Source of the DNA: a virus
Reading direction: 5' to 3' (one strand)
Length of the DNA stretch: 64,000 nucleotides
Virus record (IMG/VR): IMGVR_UViG_3300009502_000021
Coordinates: 44,298 to 108,297 of that record
The notes under the pieces are model-generated. The model saw nothing but the letters and a program-made list of their open reading frames with translations, searched no databases and was not told where the DNA came from. Below, piece by piece: positions 49,827 through 58,936 of the stretch; position 1 is the first letter of the stretch; each line of letters opens with the position of its first letter. A program made the position numbers and the translations under genes.

Positions 49827-51473
49827 TTATTCTTCATCGCCACCAACAAGTTTACCCTTGAATGGGTGCTTCTTTGGTTCATTGGTAATAACTGGGCTAA
49901 TATTCTTGGCCTTAACCTTTGGTCCAAGCTGTCCGGCGCGTTCCTGGTCATCGTCGAGACCTTCGGCCTTAATACCGAGGCTCTTCATGATTTCCGGATC
50001 GATTGCACGGCCGCCACCAAGTGCGTTGTGTGCATCATATCCGCGCTTAATATCTCTCTCGGGCTTGGTTGATGTACCTTTACTATCTTTAGCATGGTAA
50101 TCATAATACGAAGTTTCGTCAACTGCCTTCCACGGATTTGGTTCGTCGATGCCGTTAACTTCGTTATAAGCATCCCACATGTCAATCAAGTATTGATCGT
50201 AACTCTTGTAGCCGGCTGTTTTTGCAGCACGATCAAGGTACTTAGTAGCACCACCGTTTGTGTCGATGCCGTACTTGCGCAACTTAGGAAGAATATAATC
50301 CATTGGATCAACGTCTGGAACTGCCTTTCCAACTGCATCTTCAACTTCATGCCAAAGAGAAGAATAATCAACAGTTGATTTTGTCTTCTTGTTTGCGGCT
50401 TTTGCTGCTGCACGAGCTGCTAATTCAGCTTCACGTTCTTTTTGTTTGCGCTCTTTGTTGGCCTTTGCAATGTACTTAGGATTAATCTCGCCGCCGAATG
50501 CTTCCCAAATCTTGGATTTATCGTGTGGCAATCCAACAGCCTTCAATGCCTTGGCTTCGGCATATTCCGGCTTGATGTTGTAATACAAATCCTTGGACTT
50601 GAGGTGTTTCATAACCTCTGGATTGTCGGCGTACTTTTCAAGTAATGCTTTCCATGCAGCAACATACGCATCGTGTTCGCGTTGTTGGCCGGCTGCGCCC
50701 CAACCCTCATTAATTCCTGTGCCTTTGCAGGCGGTGCATTTAATTTTCTTGGCACCTTTCTTGTTATCGGCATGCTTCTTGCCATCTGGTGTCTTGTACA
50801 GAACCTTGCGTCCACAGCAGGTTTTGCAGTTTGTATCCTTTAACTTCCCATGTGGACCATTCATGTGGTCAACATCATGGGAGAAATCTTCAGTAACCAA
50901 TCGTGCCCAGTTCATCATTGGATGATGACCTTGTTTCTTTGCTGCGGCCATCGCTTTGCTTTTTGCTTCTTCTTCCGACGATGCGCCAACAACAAGTTCT
51001 ATTGCTTGATGTGGTCCCACATCCATGCATACTGTCCACTTAGTGGCCTTTCCTTTATCTTCGGCAACTTCTTGTTCTAGTTCATCTTCAATCATACCGT
51101 CGCGCAACTTGACCGACTTTGGTCCGGTTGGCGAAAACAGTGTTATAAAGCCCGTAGTGCTAATCTGACTGCGTTGCTTAATTTCACCAATCTCGCTTGC
51201 TTTGATAGGGCGGGCCGCACCTCTTGGTAGTAACTTCTTACCACTCTGTAATTTCTTGGACAATAGATCCTTAAGAATCGCGTCGGCATTATCCAACACA
51301 ACCTTCCTTGCCTCTTCGGCATTGGATGCAAGTACCCGATATTCGCGACCACTGTAGTCGGGATACTTACCGTTGTAATAGTTGTTTTTGATAACAACGT
51401 CCCATACCGCCAATCCTTGAATCTTAGAGAATATGGCTTTGTTATCTTCTGTTAATACGTCTGTGATCTTCAT
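49827..51473 (-). CDS. Large putative packaged protein with DnaJ-type zinc motif
   Basis: 548 residues from the ATG at 51473: MKITDVLTEDNKAIFSKIQG (LTE/D site). CKTCCGRKVLY and CTACKGTG form a DnaJ-like CxxCxGxG pair. Lys/Ala-rich helices (KANKERKQKEREAELAARAA) and a long C-terminal helical region follow. It may be structural inside the capsid or an injected factor. Not recognised. Confidence 0.55.
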   Translation of the reverse strand: MKITDVLTEDNKAIFSKIQGLAVWDVVIKNNYYNGKYPDYSGREYRVLASNAEEARKVVLDNADAILKDLLSKKLQSGKKLLPRGAARPIKASEIGEIKQRSQISTTGFITLFSPTGPKSVKLRDGMIEDELEQEVAEDKGKATKWTVCMDVGPHQAIELVVGASSEEEAKSKAMAAAKKQGHHPMMNWARLVTEDFSHDVDHMNGPHGKLKDTNCKTCCGRKVLYKTPDGKKHADNKKGAKKIKCTACKGTGINEGWGAAGQQREHDAYVAAWKALLEKYADNPEVMKHLKSKDLYYNIKPEYAEAKALKAVGLPHDKSKIWEAFGGEINPKYIAKANKERKQKEREAELAARAAAKAANKKTKSTVDYSSLWHEVEDAVGKAVPDVDPMDYILPKLRKYGIDTNGGATKYLDRAAKTAGYKSYDQYLIDMWDAYNEVNGIDEPNPWKAVDETSYYDYHAKDSKGTSTKPERDIKRGYDAHNALGGGRAIDPEIMKSLGIKAEGLDDDQERAGQLGPKVKAKNISPVITNEPKKHPFKGKLVGGDEE

Positions 51474-51480
51474 TGACTGT

Positions 51481-51741
51481 TTATTCCTTGTCAGTGCATG
51501 GATTTTCTGCGCGGTGCAAACTGTTCTTGAACTTGTTCGCTTCCTGTAACTTAATTGCGTTGAGTAGCTTGCGCTCCAAATCATGGGCCACAGCTGGTTC
51601 ATAATTCTCTTTGATGAGAGTAATCAAATGTATTGCGCTATTGATAACATGATCCGCGCGACTGGCGATAATGTCCTTACGGCTCTTAGTTGGTACTAAG
51701 CCATTAATCTCTTCAAGAATACTACGAGTTTTATACTTCAT
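51481..51741 (-). CDS. Hypothetical protein, capsid-targeting-like start
   Basis: 86 residues, MKYKTRSILEEINGLVPTKS; ILE/E is a possible site. The rest is helical (HVINSAIHLITLIKENYEPA). The start at 51741 is an ATG 9 bases after the upstream stop; TTG 51753 is the alternative. Confidence 0.55.
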   Translation of the reverse strand: MKYKTRSILEEINGLVPTKSRKDIIASRADHVINSAIHLITLIKENYEPAVAHDLERKLLNAIKLQEANKFKNSLHRAENPCTDKE

Positions 51742-51749
51742 GATAGTTA

Positions 51750-52304
51750 TCAACCCCTTCTCGGTTGTGCAGTCGAAAGAAGTTCTTTTGCAAACTTTGC
51801 TTTGTCGTCTGGTGATAATTGATTTGCTTGGGCCAATAATTGGTCCAGGGAAGGCTGCGTATTAACCGGAGCCTTTTGGGGTGCTACGGGCTTGGGTGCT
51901 GCCGGAGCTTGTGGTGTGGGTGGCGAGTTACGAATGGCTGATAATTGCTGTGTATATCGATACATTGCATTTGTTAACGCCGGGCTGTTTATTGGATACT
52001 GTGTCCGTAATGTATTATCTACTGCGGCCGCTGCGGTTCTACCTTTTTGATTTCCGAAGCCCCAGCCGGGAAAATGCTCACCAGCGTCGATTAAATCCTG
52101 AAATGATATTGATTTCTTTCCGGCTTTCCCGGCAAATTGATTGGCTTCGGACGCCAATGCTCGAGCACGGGCCACGGACTCTTGCTGCCCTTTGGCTACA
52201 TTATTTCCCAATTTTGCAGATACTGCGGTTGCTGCTCGGCCGAGTATTCCGGTTGGATTGAGTTCATTCAAAACCGGGTCGTTCGAAAATTCATCTAAAC
52301 GCAT
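51750..52304 (-). CDS. Hypothetical protein, capsid-targeting-like start
   Basis: 184 residues, MRLDEFSNDPVLNELNPTGI, then Ala-rich helices, a Pro/Ala linker (TPQAPAAPKPVAPQKAP) and a helical end. The composition fits a flexible internal protein. Late core at 52328-52333 and GGAG site. Confidence 0.55.
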   Translation of the reverse strand: MRLDEFSNDPVLNELNPTGILGRAATAVSAKLGNNVAKGQQESVARARALASEANQFAGKAGKKSISFQDLIDAGEHFPGWGFGNQKGRTAAAAVDNTLRTQYPINSPALTNAMYRYTQQLSAIRNSPPTPQAPAAPKPVAPQKAPVNTQPSLDQLLAQANQLSPDDKAKFAKELLSTAQPRRG

Positions 52305-52327
52305 TTATGTCTGCTCCAATTATACTT

Positions 52328-52333
52328 TATTTA
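52328..52333 (-). promoter_or_regulatory. Late promoter core (TAAATA)
   Basis: Minus-strand GCTAAATAAAG before the gene at 52304; first in the run of capsid-targeting-like genes. Confidence 0.6.
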
Positions 52334-52357
52334 GCAGGAATGCGTTTTGATTTTGTC

Positions 52358-53773
52358 TTAATTATTACTCATGTTCTTGAGCATTTCCTTGAGGCGTGAG
52401 CTGCTAGTTTTAGCTGCTAATGCAGTATCATCGGGGGATTCAATAATCCCCGTGCTTGGATTTGGAACCACTGTACTGCGAGTTTTTAAGTTGGATAATA
52501 TTGATCCGCTACTTGGTTGCGAGTTACCCGAATTTGCCGAATTTCTGATGCGCAAAGTATCAATATCAAATTCAAGCTCTACTTTTCTACCCACTCCCGA
52601 GCTACTTCTGGTCTTCATAAACTGAACTTGATACAACCCGCGTTCACGCATTGCCCTGCTGGTAAAAATACCAATTACGTTGTCGGCTGTGTTAATCTTA
52701 GACAACCCGCCCGCAATGTGAGAATGGTCAAATTCAACTTCCTCAACTGCACTTCTATTCAACTGGCTACCAGTTATGGCCACACAATTGAACTCCTTTG
52801 CTAGATTACGCATTTCTTCGGATACATACTTGTCCTTCACGAACAAGTTTGCCGGATCAACCTTCTTGCTGTTGGCACTGCACAAGTCGAGATAGTCGAT
52901 AATAACAAAGTCCGGCTTGATATTCTTACGGGTAATGTACTCTTTGATGTATGCTCTAAAGTCATTGCAACTACTGCCCGATGGCATATACTTAATTTGC
53001 AATGCCCCGGATTGCTTGCCCGTTATACGCACCTTGAGCTCAACGTCATCAATCTTCTTGAAGATTTCCCTTGATGGAATATCTGTAATCATACTGTCGA
53101 GTCGCATGGCGCACAGAGATTCACTAAGTTCAAGTGTAAAGTAGATTCCACTCAATCCCGCTAGTGCCCAATTGAGTCCGAGATTCTGCATGAGAAGACT
53201 CTTACCCGATCCGGAGCCTCCGGCCCAAATTGTAAGCTCACCCCTGTTCAAGCCACCGTACAATGCATGATCAATATCCGACCACCCGGTACTCACTTGG
53301 CCGTTACCATCGCGCAATGCTAGTAATCGCTTACGTGGATCTTCAAAGTAATCAGTACCAATATCCTTGGTCAAACCAATTTGCACTGCTGCCTTGATCT
53401 TGTTTTCAACCTCGCCATAATGACCGGTTTCAAGCAAGTCGGCGCTGGCAATAATTGCTCGCTCCAATGCCTTGTGTCTACTAAACTGTTCAAACTCATC
53501 AAGCAACCATTCTGTGTGCCCGTCTGTTAGTCCTTCGATTCTTTCAAAGCTAACTCCGGTTTGTGCTTTAATCTGTTCTATTGTCGGAAGTACCTTGTAT
53601 TCCTCAACGTGCTTGTAGATAAAATCTGCCGATGGTCTTAAACTGCGATCAAAGTTTTCCGAATCAAAAATCGATACCACACGCACAAATGTTTCGGCAT
53701 CATGCAATAGCATTTGCAAATACAACTTCTGTACTTCGGCATCGTAATTCCTAATCGGTTCTTTCTCTTTCAT
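52358..53773 (-). CDS. Replicative DNA helicase, T4 gp41/DnaB type
   Basis: 471 residues. An N-terminal helical domain, then the RecA core: Walker A AGGSGSGKSLLMQN, PDFVIIDYLDLC (Walker B), and ITGSQLNRSA (H3/sensor region). It forms the hexameric replicative helicase that partners the primase encoded directly upstream. Overlaps the primase stop by 23 bases. Ser/Asn-rich C-terminal tail. Confidence 0.92.
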   Translation of the reverse strand: MKEKEPIRNYDAEVQKLYLQMLLHDAETFVRVVSIFDSENFDRSLRPSADFIYKHVEEYKVLPTIEQIKAQTGVSFERIEGLTDGHTEWLLDEFEQFSRHKALERAIIASADLLETGHYGEVENKIKAAVQIGLTKDIGTDYFEDPRKRLLALRDGNGQVSTGWSDIDHALYGGLNRGELTIWAGGSGSGKSLLMQNLGLNWALAGLSGIYFTLELSESLCAMRLDSMITDIPSREIFKKIDDVELKVRITGKQSGALQIKYMPSGSSCNDFRAYIKEYITRKNIKPDFVIIDYLDLCSANSKKVDPANLFVKDKYVSEEMRNLAKEFNCVAITGSQLNRSAVEEVEFDHSHIAGGLSKINTADNVIGIFTSRAMRERGLYQVQFMKTRSSSGVGRKVELEFDIDTLRIRNSANSGNSQPSSGSILSNLKTRSTVVPNPSTGIIESPDDTALAAKTSSSRLKEMLKNMSNN

Positions 53774-54761
53774 ACCTTTCCTTTAATCTTGCTCGCAATT
53801 GCTTTATTTGAATTTGTGCCAATGTCTTGTTGGATGTGGCATTATGCATAATACTTACCAAGGTTGCCGTGCGACCATAACGTATTACGGCATCATTGAT
53901 GTCCTTGCAGTCTCCCCAGTTTGGTAGCGATATGCCCCATCCAAACTCCAGAACATGTTCTGCTAATATCAGTCCCGCCTTGTCCCTGTCGGGTACAAAG
54001 ATAATTCGCTTATGCGTTCTATCAATAAACTCTCGCTGGGCCTGCGACACGCCACTACCAAGCACAGATGCTGCATCAATACTGTCGGCATCAAGTACCC
54101 CCTCGCACACCAATAAGATCGATTGATCTGGATTTTGATCACTGAGCCCATACACGTAACCCGGTGTCATGTTGCTTAGATATTTTGTTGTCTTAATCTT
54201 GTCGATTGATCTTGCGGTCCAACCAACTGTTTCTCCGAGCCACTCAAAGGGCACAATGAAGCGACGGGGCATGTCCGGTGACCAAAAGTAGTTCTCTATG
54301 TTTAAATGTCTAGACGAAATATAATCGCACACATCAAGCAAATCTGTGTTGGTTGCATATAATGCCAACGCATCCGCTACCAACGTAGCATCTTTTGGTA
54401 ATTCTTGTGGGGCAAATGTTGGCAGTATGTTTTTTGGTGTTGTGTGTAGCATTGGCAAGTCTTCTTTGAGACGCAATGCTTCAAGCCCGAGTTGCCCAAC
54501 TTGATCGTCGCTGGCACCAAGCAAATGCAGTAGTTTTTTAACCTTGGGTCCAATTAACGAACCCGGTGCCCAACCTGTTTTGAACTGACAATTAAAGCAA
54601 TGCCAAACCCATCCATCTTCGGCTGTTGTGCGTAGCCCACCACGACCACGCTTATCCGCGCAACAAACGGCATTGCCACTGGTCCACCCGGAAGGATTCT
54701 TTTTTACCTTCCGCCCTCTTTGCCAGAGTTCAAAAACAGTGTCGGTTACAGCATTGACCAT
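53751..54761 (-). CDS. DNA primase, T4 gp61 type
   Basis: 336 residues. Zinc-binding domain NAVCCADKRGRGG...WHCFNC, TOPRIM domain with LLVCEGVLDADSIDAASVLG (Glu, then DxD-like) and IIFVPDRDKAG (DxD). It makes RNA primers for lagging-strand synthesis with the gp41-like helicase. The promoter-like TATAAAATA lies 4 bases from the ATG. Confidence 0.92.
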   Translation of the reverse strand: MVNAVTDTVFELWQRGRKVKKNPSGWTSGNAVCCADKRGRGGLRTTAEDGWVWHCFNCQFKTGWAPGSLIGPKVKKLLHLLGASDDQVGQLGLEALRLKEDLPMLHTTPKNILPTFAPQELPKDATLVADALALYATNTDLLDVCDYISSRHLNIENYFWSPDMPRRFIVPFEWLGETVGWTARSIDKIKTTKYLSNMTPGYVYGLSDQNPDQSILLVCEGVLDADSIDAASVLGSGVSQAQREFIDRTHKRIIFVPDRDKAGLILAEHVLEFGWGISLPNWGDCKDINDAVIRYGRTATLVSIMHNATSNKTLAQIQIKQLRARLKERYERERTD

Positions 54762-54768
54762 ACTGTAT

Positions 54769-54796
54769 TTTATACTCGCCGGGTGGTTGTAATCAA
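54769..54796 (-). promoter_or_regulatory. Promoter-like site, TTGATT-16-TATAAA
   Basis: Minus strand TTGATT (54791-54796) and TATAAAATA just before the primase ATG. It could be a sigma70 promoter or a variant late core. Confidence 0.5.
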
Positions 54797-54800
54797 GTTA

Positions 54801-55505
54801 TTAGAACAGTCTGTAATACAGTGTGCCAGGAATTCCAACATTAATAATTGATGGCGTAAATCTAAATCGAACACGCTCATACAATCCATAAAAGTTAGCG
54901 TATGCATTTGTGGTCGATGCGGTCAACAGGAAATCGTTCACAACCACCCATGTATCTGGTGATGGTGAATTGGATGCTTCGATGGATATCAACCCATCAA
55001 CAGCGGCACCTTTGAAAATCGCAACTGTGTGCAATGGACTTAACTGGCTTTCGGCTAGTACGTCTGTGGATACTACACCAGTAATAAATGTAGTGTCCGG
55101 TGGTACCGTATTTGAATCCAACGACCAGTCTGTGAGCACAGCCGAAGCCAATGCATCGTCGGCAAAAGTCCATTCTTCAATAATTAGTTGACCATCAACC
55201 GAGCTGTTAAGTTCGAGATACAATGGGCGCTCGTATCCATTCTCATCGTCAACACTTATGGCCCAGTTGTATTCCCCAATGTCAAGGTCTGTAATCTCAT
55301 CTCGCGTAATATCCAAGCCCAAACGATTTGTTGTGCCCGGGCGGAATGTTAATGTCTTTGATATAACTGATACGCCATGTATATCAACAGCACGAAATCT
55401 AAATACATATGGACGCACTGGAACTGGTTGTTGATCAAAATCTTGAATAGATAGATCAAATGAGTTTGTTACACCCTTGTAAACTTTAAGAGGCTTATTC
55501 CACAT
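54801..55505 (-). CDS. Tandem structural paralog, member 3 (long)
   Basis: 234 residues. The first 110 (MWNKPLKVYKGVTNSFDLSI, DQQPVPVRPY, GTTNRLGLDI, ERPLYLELNS) match the two genes upstream. The extra C-terminal 110 residues form another beta-type domain. The layout recalls baseplate or fibre proteins with repeated Ig-like N-domains. The run directly precedes the replication genes. Confidence 0.55.
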   Translation of the reverse strand: MWNKPLKVYKGVTNSFDLSIQDFDQQPVPVRPYVFRFRAVDIHGVSVISKTLTFRPGTTNRLGLDITRDEITDLDIGEYNWAISVDDENGYERPLYLELNSSVDGQLIIEEWTFADDALASAVLTDWSLDSNTVPPDTTFITGVVSTDVLAESQLSPLHTVAIFKGAAVDGLISIEASNSPSPDTWVVVNDFLLTASTTNAYANFYGLYERVRFRFTPSIINVGIPGTLYYRLF

Positions 55506-55840
55506 TATTGTACACCTATTTCCAGCGCGCCTTCAATAGCACCGTTATGTTCGAGGTACAGTGGACGCACCCGACCGTTCTCATTTATTACTAATCCCCA
55601 ATTGTAAAATCCCGGATCAATTGCTGCAATGTCGTCACCGTTAACATCAATTATCAATCTGTTGGTTGTGTTTGGTCTTAGAACAACGTCTTTGGTTAAC
55701 AGCGGTGCTTCAAATCTATCAAAAATTCGAAACAAAAAAGAGTATTCGCGTATGTCAACGGGTTGTTGATCTCGATCTTGCACGACAACATCAAACTCAT
55801 TGTCCATCTCCTTGTACAGCATTAGTGGCTTATTCCACAT
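55505..55840 (-). CDS. Tandem structural paralog, member 2 (core only)
   Basis: 111 residues: MWNKPLMLYKEMDNEFDVVV, RDQQPVDIREY, NTTNRLIIDV, RPLYLEHNGA. It is only the shared domain, so it defines the module. One-base overlap with the next gene. Confidence 0.55.
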   Translation of the reverse strand: MWNKPLMLYKEMDNEFDVVVQDRDQQPVDIREYSFLFRIFDRFEAPLLTKDVVLRPNTTNRLIIDVNGDDIAAIDPGFYNWGLVINENGRVRPLYLEHNGAIEGALEIGVQ

Positions 55841-56269
55841 TTACGCGCCCATAAACCAGCTGAGTAATTCGAAGGTACTAACAGCATCGCCATTAACCTC
55901 GAGGTAAATTGGACGCTCTCTATTGTTTTCGTCAATAATTGATAAGCCCCAGGTGTACAAACCGATATTCATTGCCGCAGTATCTTCTTTAAGAATATTC
56001 AACGCCAGTCGGTTTGTGGTTCCGGATCTAAACCCAACAATTTTGTTGATGAGTAAATTCTGGTCCTGATCCTTAACCTTGAACTTGAAGGTGTATGTAT
56101 TGACTACCACAGGTTGGAGGTCGAAGTCGTTCATAACAATGTCGATGTAGTTATCGGCACCCTTATAAACCTTCAACGGCTTGTTCCAAGTTACTGTATT
56201 GCGGACAGTATTTGGGCGATTAAATCTAGCCTGTATTTCCGGATTGAATAAATAAGCTGTGAGTTGCAT
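55841..56269 (-). CDS. Tandem structural paralog, member 1
   Basis: 142 residues. A 27-residue extension (MQLTAYLFNPEIQARFNRPN) precedes the shared domain WNKPLKVYKGADNYIDIVMN. The late core at 56275-56280 lies 5 bases from the ATG (leaderless pattern), fitting a late virion gene. Confidence 0.55.
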   Translation of the reverse strand: MQLTAYLFNPEIQARFNRPNTVRNTVTWNKPLKVYKGADNYIDIVMNDFDLQPVVVNTYTFKFKVKDQDQNLLINKIVGFRSGTTNRLALNILKEDTAAMNIGLYTWGLSIIDENNRERPIYLEVNGDAVSTFELLSWFMGA

Positions 56270-56274
56270 AGAGG

Positions 56275-56280
56275 TATTTA
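56275..56280 (-). promoter_or_regulatory. Late promoter core 5 bases from ATG
   Basis: Minus-strand CGATAAATACCTCTATG. Confidence 0.6.
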
Positions 56281-56284
56281 TCGA

Positions 56285-56662
56285 GTGACAGCCCCAAAAC
56301 TTCCGGAGTTATTAAAAAAATTCCCCTTCTTAGCCATAATCAGCTATTGTGGGGACGAATATGTAGGTATAATACAAAATTCCGATGGTCAGTTCATCAA
56401 CTTTTATGATTTTCAAGCAATCAAAACAGATGATCTCAAAACACACTTTCTTAAGATGGGCGAACAATGGTGGTGGGGATCAAACCGCATCATTCCAATT
56501 AACCTATTTTTGAAAGATGATTTTTTGATGTTCAAACCTTGCTTGAGAACATTTAGTGCGAAGGACATTAAGATCATCGCGGGCCACATGGTATCCTTAC
56601 ATTCGTTCTTTAGAAAGCGTATTAAACGACGCAGTATACAGTTGGTCAGACGAACTAGATAA
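56285..56662 (+). CDS. Hypothetical protein, 125 aa, divergent gene
   Basis: GTG start at 56285 (VTAPKLPELLKKFPFLAIIS). GEQWWWGSNRIIPINLFLKD and KRIKRRSIQLVRR resemble a conserved small protein of T4-like marine phages as far as I recall. It ends inside the 3' end of the convergent gene (8-base overlap). Function unknown. Confidence 0.55.
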   Translation: MTAPKLPELLKKFPFLAIISYCGDEYVGIIQNSDGQFINFYDFQAIKTDDLKTHFLKMGEQWWWGSNRIIPINLFLKDDFLMFKPCLRTFSAKDIKIIAGHMVSLHSFFRKRIKRRSIQLVRRTR

Positions 56663-57224
56663 TCCCTTCGACGATCAAGTTCATATGAACAACCACCAAG
56701 TGCGAATACGAAATGGCGTGACTATGCTTGAAGCCGTAAGAACCATCATCAGATTTGGACCAAACAGATAATGCAACTTCATCCCAACTTTTTCCGACCA
56801 AGTGCCTCTTTGCCGGCCGAATCAAAGCTAGAAACATTGCCATCTTGTCAATGCTATTCACTGGTTCGGGCATTGCTGAAAGTATGTCGTGGTGCCCGTT
56901 GATATGTATCACCATATCAACAAATTCCTTATCCTTTAACAGGTCCCACATGGGCTCTCTATTCATGAGCTCGATTAGATGTTCTTCGCTCTTTACATTT
57001 TGGTAAACGTGTACATTCAAAAAGTCAAACTTGAAGAAGCCGACTTTCTCGGCGGTTTTATAATCTAGTACGGCGAGCTTGGTAAACGGATCCTTTGGCA
57101 TCTTTTGCAAGTATGCCCCCGACGGATGCTTGGTATAATCCGAACCCTTTTTAATGCTCGCTGGGGTATACTCGATTAGCTCGAGTAGCTTATCCCTATT
57201 TCCAAAATCCATGTCGATATCCAT
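56655..57224 (-). CDS. DNA polymerase III alpha-like fragment
   Basis: 189 residues from the ATG at 57224. MDIDMDFGNRDKLLELI resembles PDIDxDF of DnaE/PolC, AEKVGFFKFDFLNVHVYQNV resembles the K-x-G-x-x-KFDFLGL fingers motif, and YGFKHSHAISYSHLVVVHMN resembles the YGFNKSHAAAYA motif. The palm, PHP and tail regions of a full enzyme are absent. Such mini Pol III alpha-like proteins probably are not polymerases by themselves. TAATG overlap with the upstream gene. Confidence 0.65.
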   Translation of the reverse strand: MDIDMDFGNRDKLLELIEYTPASIKKGSDYTKHPSGAYLQKMPKDPFTKLAVLDYKTAEKVGFFKFDFLNVHVYQNVKSEEHLIELMNREPMWDLLKDKEFVDMVIHINGHHDILSAMPEPVNSIDKMAMFLALIRPAKRHLVGKSWDEVALSVWSKSDDGSYGFKHSHAISYSHLVVVHMNLIVEGII

Positions 57225-57931
57225 TACGGTATCCCTGCTGCCTCGCACGCCATTTTAACGTACTTCAATTCAATGGGTTGATTCTTCATCTTGTTGGTCC
57301 ACACATCGGGTTCGACAAACGGCATCACAAAAGCCATCTGTTCATCACTGAGTTCCGACAATGCTTGCACACCGGTAGTAGTTGCATACAACATCCACGG
57401 ACTAATTGCCCCGCGTGTTAAATCAAACGTTAGCCTGTTGGCACCGCAGTGGTACAGATATTGATCCAAGCCAAGTTTGAATTGGTCTCCCCATTCTTGC
57501 ATGGAATAAAAACTGCGCTCAACTGCTGTCTCTGCTGACTCATTATAAATCAGTTGGATTAAGTATTCCTTATAGATAGCATCATCGCACCAACGATCCA
57601 ACTTATCTGTCTTCTTCTTAACAATCCAGTCGGCGAACAAGTCGGGATTGATAGCCCCAATGTCTTTAGCATAGCGGGCAAACTTTATGAATGCAGCGTA
57701 GTATGGAGAATCGCAGAATTGCATCCAAGTCTTAACACCCGGTCCTTGGCTCAGCAGATAGAACTTTTTGTATGCTGCAAATGCGTACTTAGATGCTGGT
57801 TCGTCGCGAGATTGATCGCGCATCTTGAGCCGACAGCTATGGTTCAGTAATGTTTTCTCGGAACGAAAACTCTTACCGCAGTAAGAACATTCATTCTCTG
57901 TTGAAGTCGGACTTGAACTCGTTGTATTCAT
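57224..57931 (-). CDS. Conserved phage protein with N-terminal zinc finger
   Basis: 235 residues. ENECSYCGKSFRSEKTLLNH...C is a C2HC/C2H2-type zinc finger, followed by a helical domain with W/Y-rich segments. It lies among replication genes, between the Pol III alpha-like fragment and a gp62-like gene, so a role in DNA metabolism is likely. Not recognised further. Confidence 0.6.
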   Translation of the reverse strand: MNTTSSSPTSTENECSYCGKSFRSEKTLLNHSCRLKMRDQSRDEPASKYAFAAYKKFYLLSQGPGVKTWMQFCDSPYYAAFIKFARYAKDIGAINPDLFADWIVKKKTDKLDRWCDDAIYKEYLIQLIYNESAETAVERSFYSMQEWGDQFKLGLDQYLYHCGANRLTFDLTRGAISPWMLYATTTGVQALSELSDEQMAFVMPFVEPDVWTNKMKNQPIELKYVKMACEAAGIP

Positions 57932-58346
57932 TTGTTAACTTCTTGATATCCTCGGGAGTCAAGGTTTCCTTGAGCAATTGCAAATCACGCAATTTTGTTG
58001 TTGGATAAAGCACCCCCAACATATCAAGTACCTTATCGGCCTTGTCTTGTGTACGAGGAACCCATTCGTGATACATCACCTGACCACCACCAATCTGACT
58101 AAACATCAACCAGAGCAACTTTGGATGCTTGGCCAGAACATAGAAGTTTTTGTTTACCGAACGATTGGTTTCCTCGATGTACCACTGTTGCCACATTGTA
58201 TTGCTCTTGGGTGTACGGGAATTTCTGTTCAGCACACCCTCAACCAAACTAGCCCAACGGACTAGAATGTACATCGAAAACTTCTTCTTCTCTTCGGGTG
58301 TTAACCGATCGTAGAAAGTCTTGTCGCGCAGATCAACTGCACGCAT
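57891..58346 (-). CDS. Possible clamp-loader small subunit, gp62-like
   Basis: 151 residues from the ATG at 58346 (AAGGACGAG before it). Helical: FSMYILVRWASLVEG, then YHEWVPRTQDKADKVLDMLG and KLRDLQLLKETLTPEDIKKL, the latter like the C-terminus of T4-like gp62 (helix, then LTPEQ...). No gp44 or gp45 gene is visible here, so the call is tentative. Confidence 0.4.
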   Translation of the reverse strand: MRAVDLRDKTFYDRLTPEEKKKFSMYILVRWASLVEGVLNRNSRTPKSNTMWQQWYIEETNRSVNKNFYVLAKHPKLLWLMFSQIGGGQVMYHEWVPRTQDKADKVLDMLGVLYPTTKLRDLQLLKETLTPEDIKKLTNEYNEFKSDFNRE

Positions 58347-58375
58347 CTCGTCCTTGATGTCCAGTGACGCTTTTC

Positions 58376-58876
58376 CTACCAAATGTGATCTACCTTTACA
58401 ATCTGTTGCGTGCGTCCAACCTCTCGGCTGAAATAAATGCACAGTGGGTTCAAGCCAGTTGTTACCGGTACTGCAAGTAATTGCCCAATCTTGATCTTCG
58501 GAGCATACCATTTGACTTCGGGATAAATGTCCACAATGTCAATCTTCTCAAATTCCGGGCGGTATGTGCTCAGTGGATTGTTCATGAACGATTCAAAGCC
58601 ACGCTCACTAATCGAAGTCAACGGAATGATCTCCAGGTCTCCAATTTCCGGATCCCCAACCATCACCTGCCAGTCAAGTGGCATCTTTACCTGATGCTTA
58701 CCAATCTGGATGACTGCTGCTGGGGCTGTGAAGCTTTCCACAAATACCAAAGGGATAAAGAAGTAATCCGGATTATCAGGATCACTGTTGTCGAGCACTG
58801 CAAAACGCAGATCATCGACCTCGGGTGGAAGCTTCATCATGTCCAAGCAGACATTATCCAACGTCAAAATTTGCAT
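58376..58876 (-). CDS. Conserved phage protein, 166 aa
   Basis: MQILTLDNVCLDMMKLPPEV, FFIPLVFVESFTAPAAVIQI, GDPEIGDLEIIPLTSISERG, YAPKIKIGQLLAVPV. A beta-rich fold, probably conserved in T4-like phages of aquatic bacteria, with unknown role near replication genes. RBS AGAGAG; TATAAAATA lies upstream near 58897-58905. Confidence 0.55.
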   Translation of the reverse strand: MQILTLDNVCLDMMKLPPEVDDLRFAVLDNSDPDNPDYFFIPLVFVESFTAPAAVIQIGKHQVKMPLDWQVMVGDPEIGDLEIIPLTSISERGFESFMNNPLSTYRPEFEKIDIVDIYPEVKWYAPKIKIGQLLAVPVTTGLNPLCIYFSREVGRTQQIVKVDHIW

Positions 58877-58936
58877 ACGGGTTCTCTCTTACTGTATTTT
58901 ATACGATCTAAACGGGGGCTTCAAATATTCACCTAA

